In this document: positions 1-8,626 of the stretch, one piece after another
Layout: each line of letters begins with the position of its first letter
Position numbering within the stretch: the first letter of the stretch is position 1
Origin: JAJZNI01 sp035624785
Lineage (GTDB): Bacteria > Chloroflexota > Dormibacteria > Aeolococcales > Aeolococcaceae
Assembly: GCA_035624785.1 (NCBI GenBank)
Contig: DASPQV010000025.1
Location: 62,001 to 126,000, forward strand
Reading direction: 5' to 3'
Length of the DNA: 64,000 bases
Translations under genes and position numbers: made by a program
The notes under the pieces: model-generated
The model's database searches: none
Told to the model about the DNA's origin: nothing
What the model saw: the letters and a program-made list of their open reading frames with translations, nothing else

Positions 1-969
1 GGCCGGCCGGTAATCCACGGGCACAAACGCCAGCTCATTCAGCCAGCTGGTGATGTTACCTTCGTGGTTCACGTAACCCGCCGCCTGGCTCGAGCCGAGC
101 GCGACACCCAGCACCGGGTTGTCGCTCAGCGACATCGATCCCGCCAGCGCCGTGACTTCGCCGTCGTTCACAACCTCCATTGGCACCCCCAGCTCGCCGC
201 GGATGCGCAGGAACAGTGGCGCGATCTTCTCGTCGAAGTCCGGCTTCGAGACTCCCCGGTAGAGCGACCCTACACGCACGCGGTTGTTGATGTAGACACC
301 GGCCGCGCTGCCTCCCACCGCGTCCAGGCGCGGCAGGCAGCGGGCAGCTCGGCGGATCGACTCCATCACGCCTTCGTAGTGGTAGTCGGGGTCGGCGGCG
401 CCGCCCGGGTCCCAAACCACTTCTTCGCTGAACACGGCCTCGCCGTCGATGACCGCGCTGGCCTTGCGGTCGCTGGCGCCGAGATCGAAGCCAACCCGGC
501 AGCCATCGAGGTGGCGGCCGAGCGGCATGGTCATCTCTTGGGAATCCGGCACCGCCTCGGCGCAGCTCACAATCACCTCGAACGGGTGCTCGTAGACGCT
601 GCCCATGAACTCTGAGTCGAACCGGCGGGCTCCCGCCGGCGAGTAGGTGGTCTTGATGTGCCGCCCGATCGCGGCTGGGCCGCCCACGAAGACCTTCCAG
701 CCGCCGCGCTGCCAGAGAAGGGACTTCACGATCCGCTCGACGTAGAGGAGGGTGGCATCCAGATGGCCCGCCGCTGGCGGCACCACCGCGGTCGAGAACG
801 TCGAGATCGAGCCGTCGCCCCGTTCAAGCGCTACCCGCAGTGGCTCTCCCCCCAATGCCGACGCGAGCTCGCGGTACTTTCGATTGAACAGAGCCGCGGG
901 TAGAAAGCCCCGATCGAGGGGCGCGACGACGGCCGGTTGGACCTCGATGCCCGCGACTTGCAGACTCAT
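1..969 (-). CDS. ROK-family sugar kinase-like protein (3' end cut by window)
   Basis: 323 codons are visible from the ATG at 969 to the window edge, without a stop. Residues about 160-170 read GFDLGASDRKA, which fits the DxGxxxxK phosphate-binding start of the ROK/hexokinase fold. A later NDGEVTALAG segment and a glycine-rich GVALGSS segment also fit ROK proteins. Canonical ROK kinases carry the first motif within about 15 residues of the N-terminus, so the roughly 155 residues ahead of it are an extension of unknown role. The gene lies 49 bp downstream of a sugar ABC ATPase and points the same way, so it probably phosphorylates the imported amino sugar (GlcNAc is the best guess). The substrate is inference, and a non-catalytic ROK regulator is not excluded, although no helix-turn-helix is seen. 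Confidence 0.72.
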   Translation of the reverse strand, partial: MSLQVAGIEVQPAVVAPLDRGFLPAALFNRKYRELASALGGEPLRVALERGDGSISTFSTAVVPPAAGHLDATLLYVERIVKSLLWQRGGWKVFVGGPAAIGRHIKTTYSPAGARRFDSEFMGSVYEHPFEVIVSCAEAVPDSQEMTMPLGRHLDGCRVGFDLGASDRKASAVIDGEAVFSEEVVWDPGGAADPDYHYEGVMESIRRAARCLPRLDAVGGSAAGVYINNRVRVGSLYRGVSKPDFDEKIAPLFLRIRGELGVPMEVVNDGEVTALAGSMSLSDNPVLGVALGSSQAAGYVNHEGNITSWLNELAFVPVDYRPA

Positions 970-1018
970 ACGCGCTTCTGGTTCGTCCCCATTCCCGGTC
1001 GCTGCCTGGTGCCCGGCG

Positions 1019-2125
1019 TCAATCGCCAAGCCTCTGTCCGCTGCTGGGGTCGAAGACGTGCGCCTCGGCAACGCGGACGGCGACCGGGATGGTGTCCCCG
1101 ACGGCGGGAAGAGAGCGTGCGTCCGCCCGGGCCACGAGCCGGAGCGCAGCGGCGCCGTCTGGGATATCCAGGTGCACCCAGGCATCGGCTCCGGTGTCCT
1201 CGACCAGGTGGACGCGGCAGCTCAACCGGGGAGTGCCGTTGGCGCTGGGCGCGGGAAGCGGGTGCAGGGCATCGGGCCGGATCCCGAATACCACCTCGGA
1301 TAGGCCAGCCCCTCGGGCAGCGGCAGCAGCGGGGCCGGGAAGGGGAATGGCGACCTCGCCGAAGCGGACCGCGGTGCCGTCGAAGGGGAGCCGGTCGAGG
1401 TTCATCGCCGGCGAGCCGACGAAGCCGGCCACGAAGACGTTGTCCGGGTGCTCGTAGAGGGTGCGCGGAGTGTCGCATTGCTGGAGCTTGCCGTCACGGA
1501 GCACCGCGACCCGGTGACCCAGGGTCATCGCCTCGATCTGGTCATGGGTGACGTAGACGGTGGTGATCCCCAGGCGGTGCTGGAGGGCGGAGATCTCGGC
1601 ACGGGTCTGGACCCGGAGCTTGGCGTCCAGGTTCGAGAGCGGCTCGTCCATCAGGAAGGCCTGGGGCTGGCGGACGATCGCCCGGCCCATGGCCACCCGC
1701 TGACGCTGGCCGCCGGAGAGCTGGCGAGGCCGGCGGTCGAGCAGCGCCTCTATCTCCAGGATGCGCGCCGCCTCCTCGACCAGCCGGGTGCGCTCCTCAT
1801 GGGGCACCCGCTTCTGCTTGAGGGGAAAGGCGAGGTTGTCGCGCACCGTTAGGTGCGGGTAGAGCGCGTAGCTCTGGAACACCATGGCGATGTCGCGGGC
1901 CTTGGGCGGCGCTCCGGTGACGACCTTGCCGCCGATGAGCACCTCGCCGCTGCTCACCATCTCCAGGCCGGCCAGCATCCTGAGCGCGGTGGACTTGCCG
2001 GAGCCCGACGGCCCGACCAGGACCATGAACTCGCCGTCCTCGATGTGCAGGTCGAGGGCGTCGACCGCAGGGACGCTCATCCCGGGATAGGTGCAGGTTG
2101 CCTGCCGATACTCGACGGTAGCCAT
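1019..2125 (-). CDS. sugar ABC transporter ATP-binding protein, MsmK/UgpC/MsiK type
   Basis: This 368-residue protein has the usual length of the MalK/UgpC/MsiK family. It shows Walker A (GPSGSGKST, about residues 38-46), the Q-loop FQSYALYPHL, the signature LSGGQRQRVAMGRA, Walker B FLMDEPLSNLD and the H-loop VTHDQ. About 130 C-terminal residues match the regulatory/TOBE-like domain of the family. It should be the cytoplasmic ATPase energising the two permeases encoded just upstream. It is the fourth gene of the leftward run binding protein, permease, permease, ATPase, kinase. In streptomycetes one MsiK serves several sugar importers; here an ATPase is encoded with its own importer. GlcNAc or chitobiose as substrate is inferred from the neighbours. 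Confidence 0.93.
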   Translation of the reverse strand: MATVEYRQATCTYPGMSVPAVDALDLHIEDGEFMVLVGPSGSGKSTALRMLAGLEMVSSGEVLIGGKVVTGAPPKARDIAMVFQSYALYPHLTVRDNLAFPLKQKRVPHEERTRLVEEAARILEIEALLDRRPRQLSGGQRQRVAMGRAIVRQPQAFLMDEPLSNLDAKLRVQTRAEISALQHRLGITTVYVTHDQIEAMTLGHRVAVLRDGKLQQCDTPRTLYEHPDNVFVAGFVGSPAMNLDRLPFDGTAVRFGEVAIPLPGPAAAAARGAGLSEVVFGIRPDALHPLPAPSANGTPRLSCRVHLVEDTGADAWVHLDIPDGAAALRLVARADARSLPAVGDTIPVAVRVAEAHVFDPSSGQRLGD

Positions 2126-2165
2126 TCTCAGATCGAACTCCTGGCGAAAGCCGCCCTGGGCGGGG

Positions 2166-3122
2166 TCATGCCTTGACCGCTCCGGCGGTCAGGCCGGCGG
2201 CGAGCCGGCGCTGGATGACGAGGAAGAAGACCATCACCGGGATGGTGAAGATCAGCGACGCGGCGAACAGCTCGCCCCACGGGGTGACCCGGCTGGGGTT
2301 GATCAGCGAGACCAGCCACACCGTGGCCGTCTCCTGGCTGCCGCCGAAGATCGAGCCGGAGTTCCCCAGGATGATGTTGGCGTAGGCGAAGTCGTTCCAG
2401 GCCAGCAGGAAGGCGAAGATCGAGGTCGCCACCAGCCCCGGGGCGATGAGCGGAAAGATGACCTTCCGGAAGGCGCTCAGCCGCGAGCAACCGTCGGTCA
2501 GGGCCGCCTCCTCGATGTCGGCGGGGACGGCGGCGACGAAGCCGCGCAGGGTCCAGATGGTGAAGGGAAGCACCGGCGCGACGTAGGCGATGATCAGGGC
2601 GGGCAGCGTGAAGATCAAGCCGAGCTTGTTGAGCTCGATGAAGATCGGGATGAGCAGGGCGGCGAACGGCACCATCTGGGCCACCAGCAGGGCGACCAGC
2701 ATGGGGCCGCGGCCCCGGAAGTTGAAACGGGCTGCGGCCAGGGCGGCGAACATGGAGATCGCAACCGAGAACAGCACGACCACCAGGCTGACCACCAGGC
2801 TGACGAAGAGCGAGGACAGGAAGCTGGGCTGAGGGACGGTCGGGCCGGCCCCGTTCACGGTGAACGCCTGCTGGAAATTGGACAGGGTCCAGTGGGATGG
2901 CCAGAGCTGGGGCGGGAAGGTGAGCAGGTCGTAGCTGGGCTTGAAGGCGTCGATGATCATGTAGTAGATCGGGAAGAACCAGATCGCCGCCACCACGACC
3001 ACGGCGATGGTCGCCGGCGTGCTGCCGCGGCGGCGCCGCCTGCTTGCCGGCCGCGTGGTCGGTTCTCCGAGGGCGCCCGGGACGCCCGAGGGACCGAACG
3101 TCGTGGTCCCGAGCGTGCTCAT
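2166..3122 (-). CDS. sugar ABC transporter permease, MalG/DasC type
   Basis: This 318-residue integral membrane protein has about six hydrophobic segments. The EAA loop, EEAALTDGCSRLSAFRKVI, sits near residue 205 and is the ATPase-docking site of CUT1 permeases. The ATG at 3122 overlaps the stop of the other permease gene in an ATGA junction, so the two are translationally coupled. A longer reading in this frame back to 3557 is only antisense-like extension through the neighbouring gene. It pairs with the MalF-type protein to form the pore. Substrate specificity cannot be read from the permease; context suggests GlcNAc or chitobiose. Confidence 0.93.
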   Translation of the reverse strand: MSTLGTTTFGPSGVPGALGEPTTRPASRRRRRGSTPATIAVVVVAAIWFFPIYYMIIDAFKPSYDLLTFPPQLWPSHWTLSNFQQAFTVNGAGPTVPQPSFLSSLFVSLVVSLVVVLFSVAISMFAALAAARFNFRGRGPMLVALLVAQMVPFAALLIPIFIELNKLGLIFTLPALIIAYVAPVLPFTIWTLRGFVAAVPADIEEAALTDGCSRLSAFRKVIFPLIAPGLVATSIFAFLLAWNDFAYANIILGNSGSIFGGSQETATVWLVSLINPSRVTPWGELFAASLIFTIPVMVFFLVIQRRLAAGLTAGAVKA

Positions 3123-4153
3123 GTCCTGGCTCCTCGCACCATCATCCGCACCGCCGCCCCCGTCACCAGCAGGAGCAGGAGCACCCCGATCATGGTCACC
3201 GCTCCCCCGGCGGCGTAGTTGTTGCTGACGAAGGCCTCGTTGTACCCCCAGATCCCGAAGGTGGTCGTCTCCGAGCTGATCCCCCCCACCTGCTGGAGCA
3301 CGTAGATCTGGTTGTAGACGTTGAAGTCCCAGATGATGGAGAGAACGCCGAGGAGAAGCAGGATCGGCAGCAGCAGCGGCAGCGTGATGGTGCGCAGCTG
3401 GGACATGAAGCCGGCGCCGTCGACCCGGGCGGCCTCGTACAGCTCCTCGGGGATCTGGAGCAGCCCGGCGAAGAGGGTGATGGCCACGAAGGGCACCGCT
3501 CCCCACACCACGATCGCACCGCCCAGCGCCAGCACCGAGACCGGGTAGTTGTACCACTGATGCTGCGACAGGCTGGCGTAGCTGCCCAGGTGGAGGCTGG
3601 AGAGCACCCAGTTGACGACCCCATAGGCGGGATCGAAGATCCAGATGAAGATCTGGCTGGAGGTGACCTGGGGCACCGCCCAGACGATCACCAGCACCAC
3701 GGTGAGCAGGACCCGCGCCCAGGTGTGGGCGCGCCGCATCAGCATGGCCAGGCCCATGCCGATGATCAGGGTCATCCCCACCGTGCCGGCGGTGAACAGC
3801 AGGGTGCGGATCAGCACCGGGACGAAGTCGGTGGTGAAGAGGCGCTGGTAGTTGCTGAAGCCGACCCAGAGGGTCGGGCCGCCGGTGACGAGCTGATACC
3901 CGCCGAACTTCTGAAACGAGACGACCAGGCAGAAGACCAGCGGGAAGCCGACGATCGCGGCCAGCACCAGCAGCGCCGGGCTGGACAGCGCGTAGGGGAC
4001 CCAGCGTCCCACCAGGCGGCGCGCGGCCCGGGAGGTGGCGGGTGCCACACTCCCGGGCCCTGCCGGCGACGGGAGCTCTGCCCCCGGCCGGGTGCTCCGG
4101 ATACCGAGATGGCGCCGCCGCGGCGTGGCTGGGATGTCCCCGACGGCGTTCAT
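3119..4153 (-). CDS. sugar ABC transporter permease, MalF/DasB type
   Basis: This 344-residue CUT1-family permease has an N-terminal cytoplasmic stretch of about 55 residues and six or more hydrophobic segments. Its EAA loop is ELYEAARVDGAGFMSQLRTI. It lies 24 bp downstream of the binding-protein gene and overlaps the next permease by four bases, giving the usual order of binding protein, MalF-like, MalG-like. Membrane location and role follow from the family. The ligand is inferred from the neighbouring nagA and hexosaminidase genes. Confidence 0.93.
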   Translation of the reverse strand: MNAVGDIPATPRRRHLGIRSTRPGAELPSPAGPGSVAPATSRAARRLVGRWVPYALSSPALLVLAAIVGFPLVFCLVVSFQKFGGYQLVTGGPTLWVGFSNYQRLFTTDFVPVLIRTLLFTAGTVGMTLIIGMGLAMLMRRAHTWARVLLTVVLVIVWAVPQVTSSQIFIWIFDPAYGVVNWVLSSLHLGSYASLSQHQWYNYPVSVLALGGAIVVWGAVPFVAITLFAGLLQIPEELYEAARVDGAGFMSQLRTITLPLLLPILLLLGVLSIIWDFNVYNQIYVLQQVGGISSETTTFGIWGYNEAFVSNNYAAGGAVTMIGVLLLLLVTGAAVRMMVRGART

Positions 4154-4177
4154 CTCGGCGGTCAGTCTAGGTAGGGC

Positions 4178-5527
4178 TTAGGAGCCGTTCAGCGTGCTGG
4201 CGATGGTGCTGTCGGCCGTGGACGCCGCAGCGCTGGCGCTCTGCTGCCCGGAGAAGATGGCTCCCAGGAGGTTCTCGTAGACGTTGTTGTTCTCGAGGGT
4301 CGCCTCCTGAGGGGTGTTGGGAGTGAACCAGCTGGTCTGGGCCGCCTGCGCGGCGGTGTTGAGCGGCGGGTTCTCAGCCTGGAGGCCGAGCAGGGTGGTG
4401 CTGTTGGGGATCACCCCGCCGACGGTCGCCATCTGAGACTCGTAGTCGTTGTCAGTCACCAGCTGGATGTAGTCCTCAGCGTACTGCTGGTTCGGGCTCT
4501 TGGCGGCGACGCCCAGGTTGGAGCCGCCCAGGAAGGTCGGCATCGGGGCGCTGCTGCTGTAGCCGGGGAGGGCGAACGAACCCAGCTGAACGTTGTCGGG
4601 GTTCGACTTCTGCAGATCGGAGACGATCGAACCGTAGTCCCATCCGGGCTCGACGATGATGGCCGCCTGGCCCTTCTCGATGATGGTGTTGGTGGTGGTG
4701 GTGGTGTCGTTCTGGGTGGCCGGTGCCAGGTCGTAGCCGGTCTTGAAGAGGTTGTCGTAGACCCAGTTCAGGCCGGTCTGGTCAGCCGAGGAGGAGAAGC
4801 CGCCGCTCCACGTGCCCCCGCTGCTAGTGGCGATGGCGCTGGTGGCGTTCCCGGACTCGCCGAACAGGAAGGAGAACATTGCGTACCAGTACTCGCCGGG
4901 GATGTACAGGCAGGACGTCCCGCTGGGCTCGGCGGCCTTGATCTTGGCGCAATCGCTGAGCAGGTCGTCGGTCGTGGTCGGCGGCGAGCTGATCCCGGCC
5001 TTGTTGAAGATGGTCTGGTTGTAGATGGCGATGCGGTCGCCGGCGTAGTAGGGGACCCCGTACAGCTTGCTGCTGTAGGTGCCCGCCTCCTGGAGGCTCT
5101 GCAGCCAGGTGCTCTGGTTGGGCCAGCTGACGCTGCTCAGGTCAGCCAGGCCACCGGTCGCGGCAAAGCTGGCCACGTAGGTGTTGCCCATCTCCAGGAC
5201 GTCGGGCGGGGCGCTGGTGGCCAGCGCCGTCTCCGTCTTGGTGACGATGCCGGTCCACTGCTGGAGGTCGACGTGGACGGTGACGTTGGGATACTTCTGC
5301 TGGAACTCGTTGTTCCAGGCGCTGACCAGGGAGGCGGGAGCGCTCCCCGACATCAGCCAGACCTCGAGGGTCACCGGCGCGGGCGCCGTGCTCGCCGAGG
5401 CGGTCGGGGTCCCTGCGCTGCTGCTGCTGCTGCTGCTCGACGCCGGCGGGGCGCTGGTGCTCCCGCAGGCGGCCACCCCCGCGATGATTACTGCCGCGGC
5501 TGCGGCGGTGAGATGACGCTGCTTCAC
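4178..5527 (-). CDS. sugar ABC transporter substrate-binding lipoprotein, family 1
   Basis: I place the start at the GTG at 5527, which follows a GGAGGAGG ribosome-binding site. This gives 449 residues that begin with a short basic segment, a hydrophobic core and a lipobox GVAAC, with Cys21 as the lipidated residue. An upstream in-frame ATG at 5572 would add 15 residues that spoil the signal peptide. After the Cys comes a poly-Ser/Ala/Thr linker and a type 1 solute-binding fold (LEVWLMSGSAPASLVSAWNN, QKYPNVTVHV). It should capture the sugar outside the membrane and deliver it to the two permeases. The gene is first in a leftward operon, with a dre-like operator 58 bp upstream. GlcNAc/chitobiose is the best guess by analogy with DasA. 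Confidence 0.92.
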   Translation of the reverse strand: MKQRHLTAAAAAVIIAGVAACGSTSAPPASSSSSSSSAGTPTASASTAPAPVTLEVWLMSGSAPASLVSAWNNEFQQKYPNVTVHVDLQQWTGIVTKTETALATSAPPDVLEMGNTYVASFAATGGLADLSSVSWPNQSTWLQSLQEAGTYSSKLYGVPYYAGDRIAIYNQTIFNKAGISSPPTTTDDLLSDCAKIKAAEPSGTSCLYIPGEYWYAMFSFLFGESGNATSAIATSSGGTWSGGFSSSADQTGLNWVYDNLFKTGYDLAPATQNDTTTTTNTIIEKGQAAIIVEPGWDYGSIVSDLQKSNPDNVQLGSFALPGYSSSAPMPTFLGGSNLGVAAKSPNQQYAEDYIQLVTDNDYESQMATVGGVIPNSTTLLGLQAENPPLNTAAQAAQTSWFTPNTPQEATLENNNVYENLLGAIFSGQQSASAAASTADSTIASTLNGS

Positions 5528-5584
5528 CCTGCCTCCTCCATGGTACCCATGGATTGCTGACCGCGACGGCATCGCCGGCGGCGC

Positions 5585-5596
5585 TGGTCTATACCA
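5585..5596. promoter_or_regulatory. dre-like operator (DasR/NagR type), site 1
   Basis: TGGTCTATACCA differs at one position from the TGGTCTAGACCA core of the DasR/NagR (GntR/HutC) operator. It is flanked by GC on both sides, making a 16-bp near-palindrome. It covers the expected transcription start of the binding-protein operon. The family's operators are released by glucosamine-6-P or GlcNAc-6-P, which fits the neighbouring genes. No GntR gene is present in this window. Confidence 0.7.
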
Positions 5597-5606
5597 GCGG
5601 TGCGGT

Positions 5607-5636
5607 ACCTTCCCACATCGCGGATCCCCCTGTCAA
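5607..5636 (-). promoter_or_regulatory. candidate promoter of the sugar ABC operon
   Basis: On the minus strand there is a perfect TTGACA (5636-5631), an 18-bp spacer and a weak -10 GAAGGT (5612-5607). The predicted transcription start would fall close to 5600, immediately in front of the dre-like palindrome at 5585-5596. The -35 is strong and the -10 is poor. Confidence 0.45.
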
Positions 5637-5724
5637 TCACCCGTTGGTATGAGCTGGTGACCTCCTGGGCTCGGCCTGCAACTCCAGCCGGGCGGCCGGC
5701 CGGTGCCGGCCAGGGCCTCCGGCC

Positions 5725-5754
5725 TTGTGAACCAGGATCTGATTGGGGCAAAAT
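5725..5754 (+). promoter_or_regulatory. candidate promoter of nagA
   Basis: TTGTGA (5725-5730), an 18-bp spacer and CAAAAT (5749-5754) form a moderate promoter. The -10 abuts the perfect dre-like palindrome, so a bound regulator would block it directly. Confidence 0.4.
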
Positions 5755-5765
5755 GGTCTAGACCA
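5754..5765. promoter_or_regulatory. dre-like operator (DasR/NagR type), site 2, perfect core
   Basis: TGGTCTAGACCA is a perfect 12-bp palindrome identical to the core of the DasR consensus. The wider 16-mer AATGGTCTAGACCAGT differs from ACTGGTCTAGACCAGT at one position. It lies 38 bp ahead of the nagA start and overlaps the likely -10 and transcription start. It is the mirror site of the one at 5585-5596. Confidence 0.8.
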
Positions 5766-5803
5766 GTCACGCCGGTGAAGTTGCCGGGTATCGAGGAGGT
5801 GTC

Positions 5804-6907
5804 GTGCGCCTGGGGGTGGCGGCCGCCCTGGTGGACCGGGCCATCGTCAACGGTGACGTCGGCATCGAGGAGGGCCGGGTGAGCGGCGTCGGCCTGAGCC
5901 CGGCCGGCCGTGCCGGCCTGGCTTCACCCGGCTTCGTCGATGTCCAGGTCAACGGTTTCGCCGGCGTTGACTTCCTGGCCGCCGACCGCGACGGCTATGC
6001 GCGCGCCGGCGAGGCGCTGGCCCGGACGGGCGTCACCGCCTTTCAGCCCACCTTCATCAGCGCTCCGATCCCGGTCACCACCCAGGCCGTGGCCACCCTG
6101 AAAGCGCTGGACAGGGGCGCACCAGTTCCAAGGGTGCTGCCCGCTCACCTGGAGGGCCCGTTCCTCTCTCCCCTGCATCACGGAGCCCACAACCCCGAGC
6201 ACATGCTGGCGCCGAACCTCGAGATCGCCGCGAGCCTCTGCGAGGCCGGCCCGGTCGGCTACATGACCGTGGCCCCCGAGCTCGAGGGAGGTCTCGAGCT
6301 GGTGGAGCACCTCTCGGCGCGGGGGTTGGTGGTCTCGCTGGGCCACAGTGACGCCGGCCGGGCTGTGACGATCGCCGCCTTCGACCGCGGCGCTCGAGCC
6401 GTCACCCACATCCTCAACGCCATGCGACCCTGGGCGGGGCGGGACCCCGGGCTGCCCGGCGTGGCCCTCTCCAGGCCGGACGTCTTCGTCACCGCCATCG
6501 TCGACAACGTTCACCTCGCGGCGGAGACGGTCCGGCTGATCCTCGCCACCGCCCCCGGTCGGCTGGTCTTGATCACCGACGCGATCGAGGCGGCGGGAAT
6601 GGTGGACGGCATCTACCGGCTGGGGGACCGGGGGGTCCACGCCCGCGGCTCCGAGGTACGCCTGGAGGACGGCACCCTGGCGGGCAGCGTCCTCACCATG
6701 GACCTGGCGGTGCGCAACCTCGTCTGCCACGGTGCCACCTTGGAGAACGCGCTGGAGGCGGCTTCACGGACGCCGGCCCGGCTGCTGCGCCGGCCGGACC
6801 TGGGACAGCTTGCTCCTGGTGCCTGTGCCGACATCGTGGTGCTGGACGACGCCCTCGAGGTTCGGCGCACCCTGGTCGGCGGCCGGGAGGTCTTTGCCGC
6901 CACGTGA
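5804..6907 (+). CDS. nagA: N-acetylglucosamine-6-phosphate deacetylase
   Basis: This 367-residue amidohydrolase has the usual NagA length. It converts GlcNAc-6-P to glucosamine-6-P and acetate in the cytoplasm. Visible family features are GFVDVQVNGF (about 43-52), the metal-binding HLEGPF (115-120, Glu117), His181 in SLGHSDA, His202 in THILNAM, DNVHL and catalytic Asp259 in LITDAI. The GTG start at 5804 follows GAGGAGGT with a short gap. It is the first gene of a rightward two-gene unit and overlaps the hexosaminidase start by four bases. A dre-like operator precedes it, so repression relieved by amino-sugar phosphates is likely. Confidence 0.95.
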   Translation: MRLGVAAALVDRAIVNGDVGIEEGRVSGVGLSPAGRAGLASPGFVDVQVNGFAGVDFLAADRDGYARAGEALARTGVTAFQPTFISAPIPVTTQAVATLKALDRGAPVPRVLPAHLEGPFLSPLHHGAHNPEHMLAPNLEIAASLCEAGPVGYMTVAPELEGGLELVEHLSARGLVVSLGHSDAGRAVTIAAFDRGARAVTHILNAMRPWAGRDPGLPGVALSRPDVFVTAIVDNVHLAAETVRLILATAPGRLVLITDAIEAAGMVDGIYRLGDRGVHARGSEVRLEDGTLAGSVLTMDLAVRNLVCHGATLENALEAASRTPARLLRRPDLGQLAPGACADIVVLDDALEVRRTLVGGREVFAAT

Positions 6908-8517
6908 CCGCTAGGCTGGCCCGGCTCCCCCAGAAGCTGGCACCCACGGTCCTCGGGCTGCTGCTCGTCGGCAGCGCGGCCATCAGCTCGTGCTCCAGCC
7001 AGCCCACCCCCAACACCTCGGAGGCAACCAGCATGCCGGTCCCGATGTCGGACGTCATCCCCGCCCCGGTCTCGGCCACCCCGGATCCCGCCGCGAACTT
7101 CATGCTCAGCTCCCAGACCGTGATCGAGGCGGCCGGCGGGAGCGCTACTCAGACCACCGCCCGGTGGCTGGCGGCTCTCCTCCGCCAGGGCACCAGCTAT
7201 CCCTTCCCGCTCGTGGCCCCCGGAAGCCACGCGGATCAGGTCATCGCCCTGAAGCTGGGCGCCGCGGACCCCAGCCTGGGCGACGAGGGATACACCCTGA
7301 CGGTCGGCACCAGCCAGGTGGTGATCGAGGCCAACGCCGGAGCCGGCCTCTTCCACGGCGCCGAGACCCTCCGGCAGCTGCTCCCGGCCAGGATCGAGAA
7401 GGCGGGGAGCCCAGGACCCTGGGTGGTCTCGGGGGGGAGGATCGTCGACTATCCTCGCTACCCCTACCGGGGCGCCATGCTCGACGTCGCCCGTCACTTC
7501 TTCGGGGTCGCCGACGTCGAGCGCTACATCGACGAGCTGGCCCTGTACAAGATCAACTACCTCCATCTCCACCTCTCTGATGATCAGGGCTGGCGGATTG
7601 CGATCTCGGCATGGCCGCAGCTCACCAGCGTGGGTGGCAGCACCGAGGTGGGCGGCGGCCCCGGCGGCTACTACACACAGGCCCAGTACCAGCAGATCGG
7701 GGCCTACGCCGCCAGCCGCTACATCACCATCGTCCCTGAGATCGACACGCCGGGACACGTGGACGCGGCTCTGGCGTCCTACCCGGAGCTGAACTGCGAC
7801 GGCCAGGCGCGCCCCCTTTACACCGGCATCGACGTCGGCTTCAGCTCGCTCTGCGTCGACAAGCCGGTCACCTACCAGTTCCTCGACGGCGTCATCTCCG
7901 AGCTCGCGGCGCTGACCCCGGGGCCCTACATCGGCATCGGCGGCGACGAGGCTCAGAGCACGTCGCCAGCGGACTACGCGAGCTTCATCGAGAAGGTCAC
8001 TCAGATCGTGGAGGCCCACGGCAAGATCCCGGTCGGCTGGGCAGAGACCGCGGCCGCGAATCTGCCTCCCGACTGCGTCGTCGAGTACTGGGACACGGCC
8101 GACAGCGGCGCCAGCGCGGACCAGGCGGCGGCCCGGGGCGTGAAGGTGGTCCTGGCCCCGGCCAACCGCGCCTACCTCGACCAGAAGTACGACCCCAGCA
8201 CCACCCTGGGGCTGGTCTGGGCTGGCCCGACCAGCGTCCAGACCTCCTATGACTGGCAGCCCACCGACTACGGTGTCCCCACCGGGCTGATCGAGGGTGT
8301 CGAGGCGCCCCTCTGGAGCGAGACGCTGACCACCATGGGGGACATCGAGTTCATGGCGTTCCCCCGCCTGCCCGGGATCGCCGAGATCGGCTGGTCGCCA
8401 GCCTCCACCCATGACTGGGCGAGCTACCGGGAGCGGCTGGCCGCCCAGGCCCCCCGCTGGGAGGTGACGGGCCTCAGCTTCTACCGCGCCCCGGAGGTGC
8501 CCTGGCCGGCTCGCTGA
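6904..8517 (+). CDS. secreted lipoprotein beta-N-acetylhexosaminidase, glycoside hydrolase family 20
   Basis: This is a 537-residue protein. The first 30 residues form a lipoprotein-like signal peptide ending AISSC (Cys30), followed by a Ser/Thr/Pro linker. A GH20b-like domain precedes the TIM barrel. The barrel shows RGAMLDVARHFF, LHLSDDQGW and the catalytic pair Asp348-Glu349 in GIGGDEA, where the Asp orients the substrate acetamido group and the Glu is the general acid. It should release GlcNAc from chitobiose or glycans outside the membrane for the ABC importer. The GTG start overlaps the nagA stop (GTGA), so expression is coupled to nagA. The substrate range is not readable from sequence. 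Confidence 0.95.
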   Translation: MTARLARLPQKLAPTVLGLLLVGSAAISSCSSQPTPNTSEATSMPVPMSDVIPAPVSATPDPAANFMLSSQTVIEAAGGSATQTTARWLAALLRQGTSYPFPLVAPGSHADQVIALKLGAADPSLGDEGYTLTVGTSQVVIEANAGAGLFHGAETLRQLLPARIEKAGSPGPWVVSGGRIVDYPRYPYRGAMLDVARHFFGVADVERYIDELALYKINYLHLHLSDDQGWRIAISAWPQLTSVGGSTEVGGGPGGYYTQAQYQQIGAYAASRYITIVPEIDTPGHVDAALASYPELNCDGQARPLYTGIDVGFSSLCVDKPVTYQFLDGVISELAALTPGPYIGIGGDEAQSTSPADYASFIEKVTQIVEAHGKIPVGWAETAAANLPPDCVVEYWDTADSGASADQAAARGVKVVLAPANRAYLDQKYDPSTTLGLVWAGPTSVQTSYDWQPTDYGVPTGLIEGVEAPLWSETLTTMGDIEFMAFPRLPGIAEIGWSPASTHDWASYRERLAAQAPRWEVTGLSFYRAPEVPWPAR

Positions 8518-8560
8518 GGGTCCCTCGAGAGCGGGGCCACAGCATCGCCAGCCGCGGCTG

Positions 8561-8578
8561 AGCCCCACCCTCGGGGCT
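8561..8578. terminator. candidate bidirectional hairpin between convergent genes
   Basis: AGCCCC (8561-8566) and GGGGCT (8573-8578) form a 6-bp stem with a 6-base loop. It sits in the 109-bp gap between the hexosaminidase and the convergent SIS gene. No U-tract follows, so termination is only a suggestion. Confidence 0.3.
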
Positions 8579-8626
8579 GCGGTGAGGCGCCCAGGCAGAT
8601 CGCGGACGACCCCGGGGAGCCGTCCT

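Noticed and set aside
2091..4174. Long plus-strand reading frames (over 350 codons) across the ABC transporter genes
   Set aside because: They are Gly/Arg/Asp-rich antisense readings of genes with clear family motifs on the minus strand.
6613..8568. A 651-codon minus-strand reading frame
   Set aside because: It is antisense to the GH20 hexosaminidase, which has signal peptide and catalytic residues.
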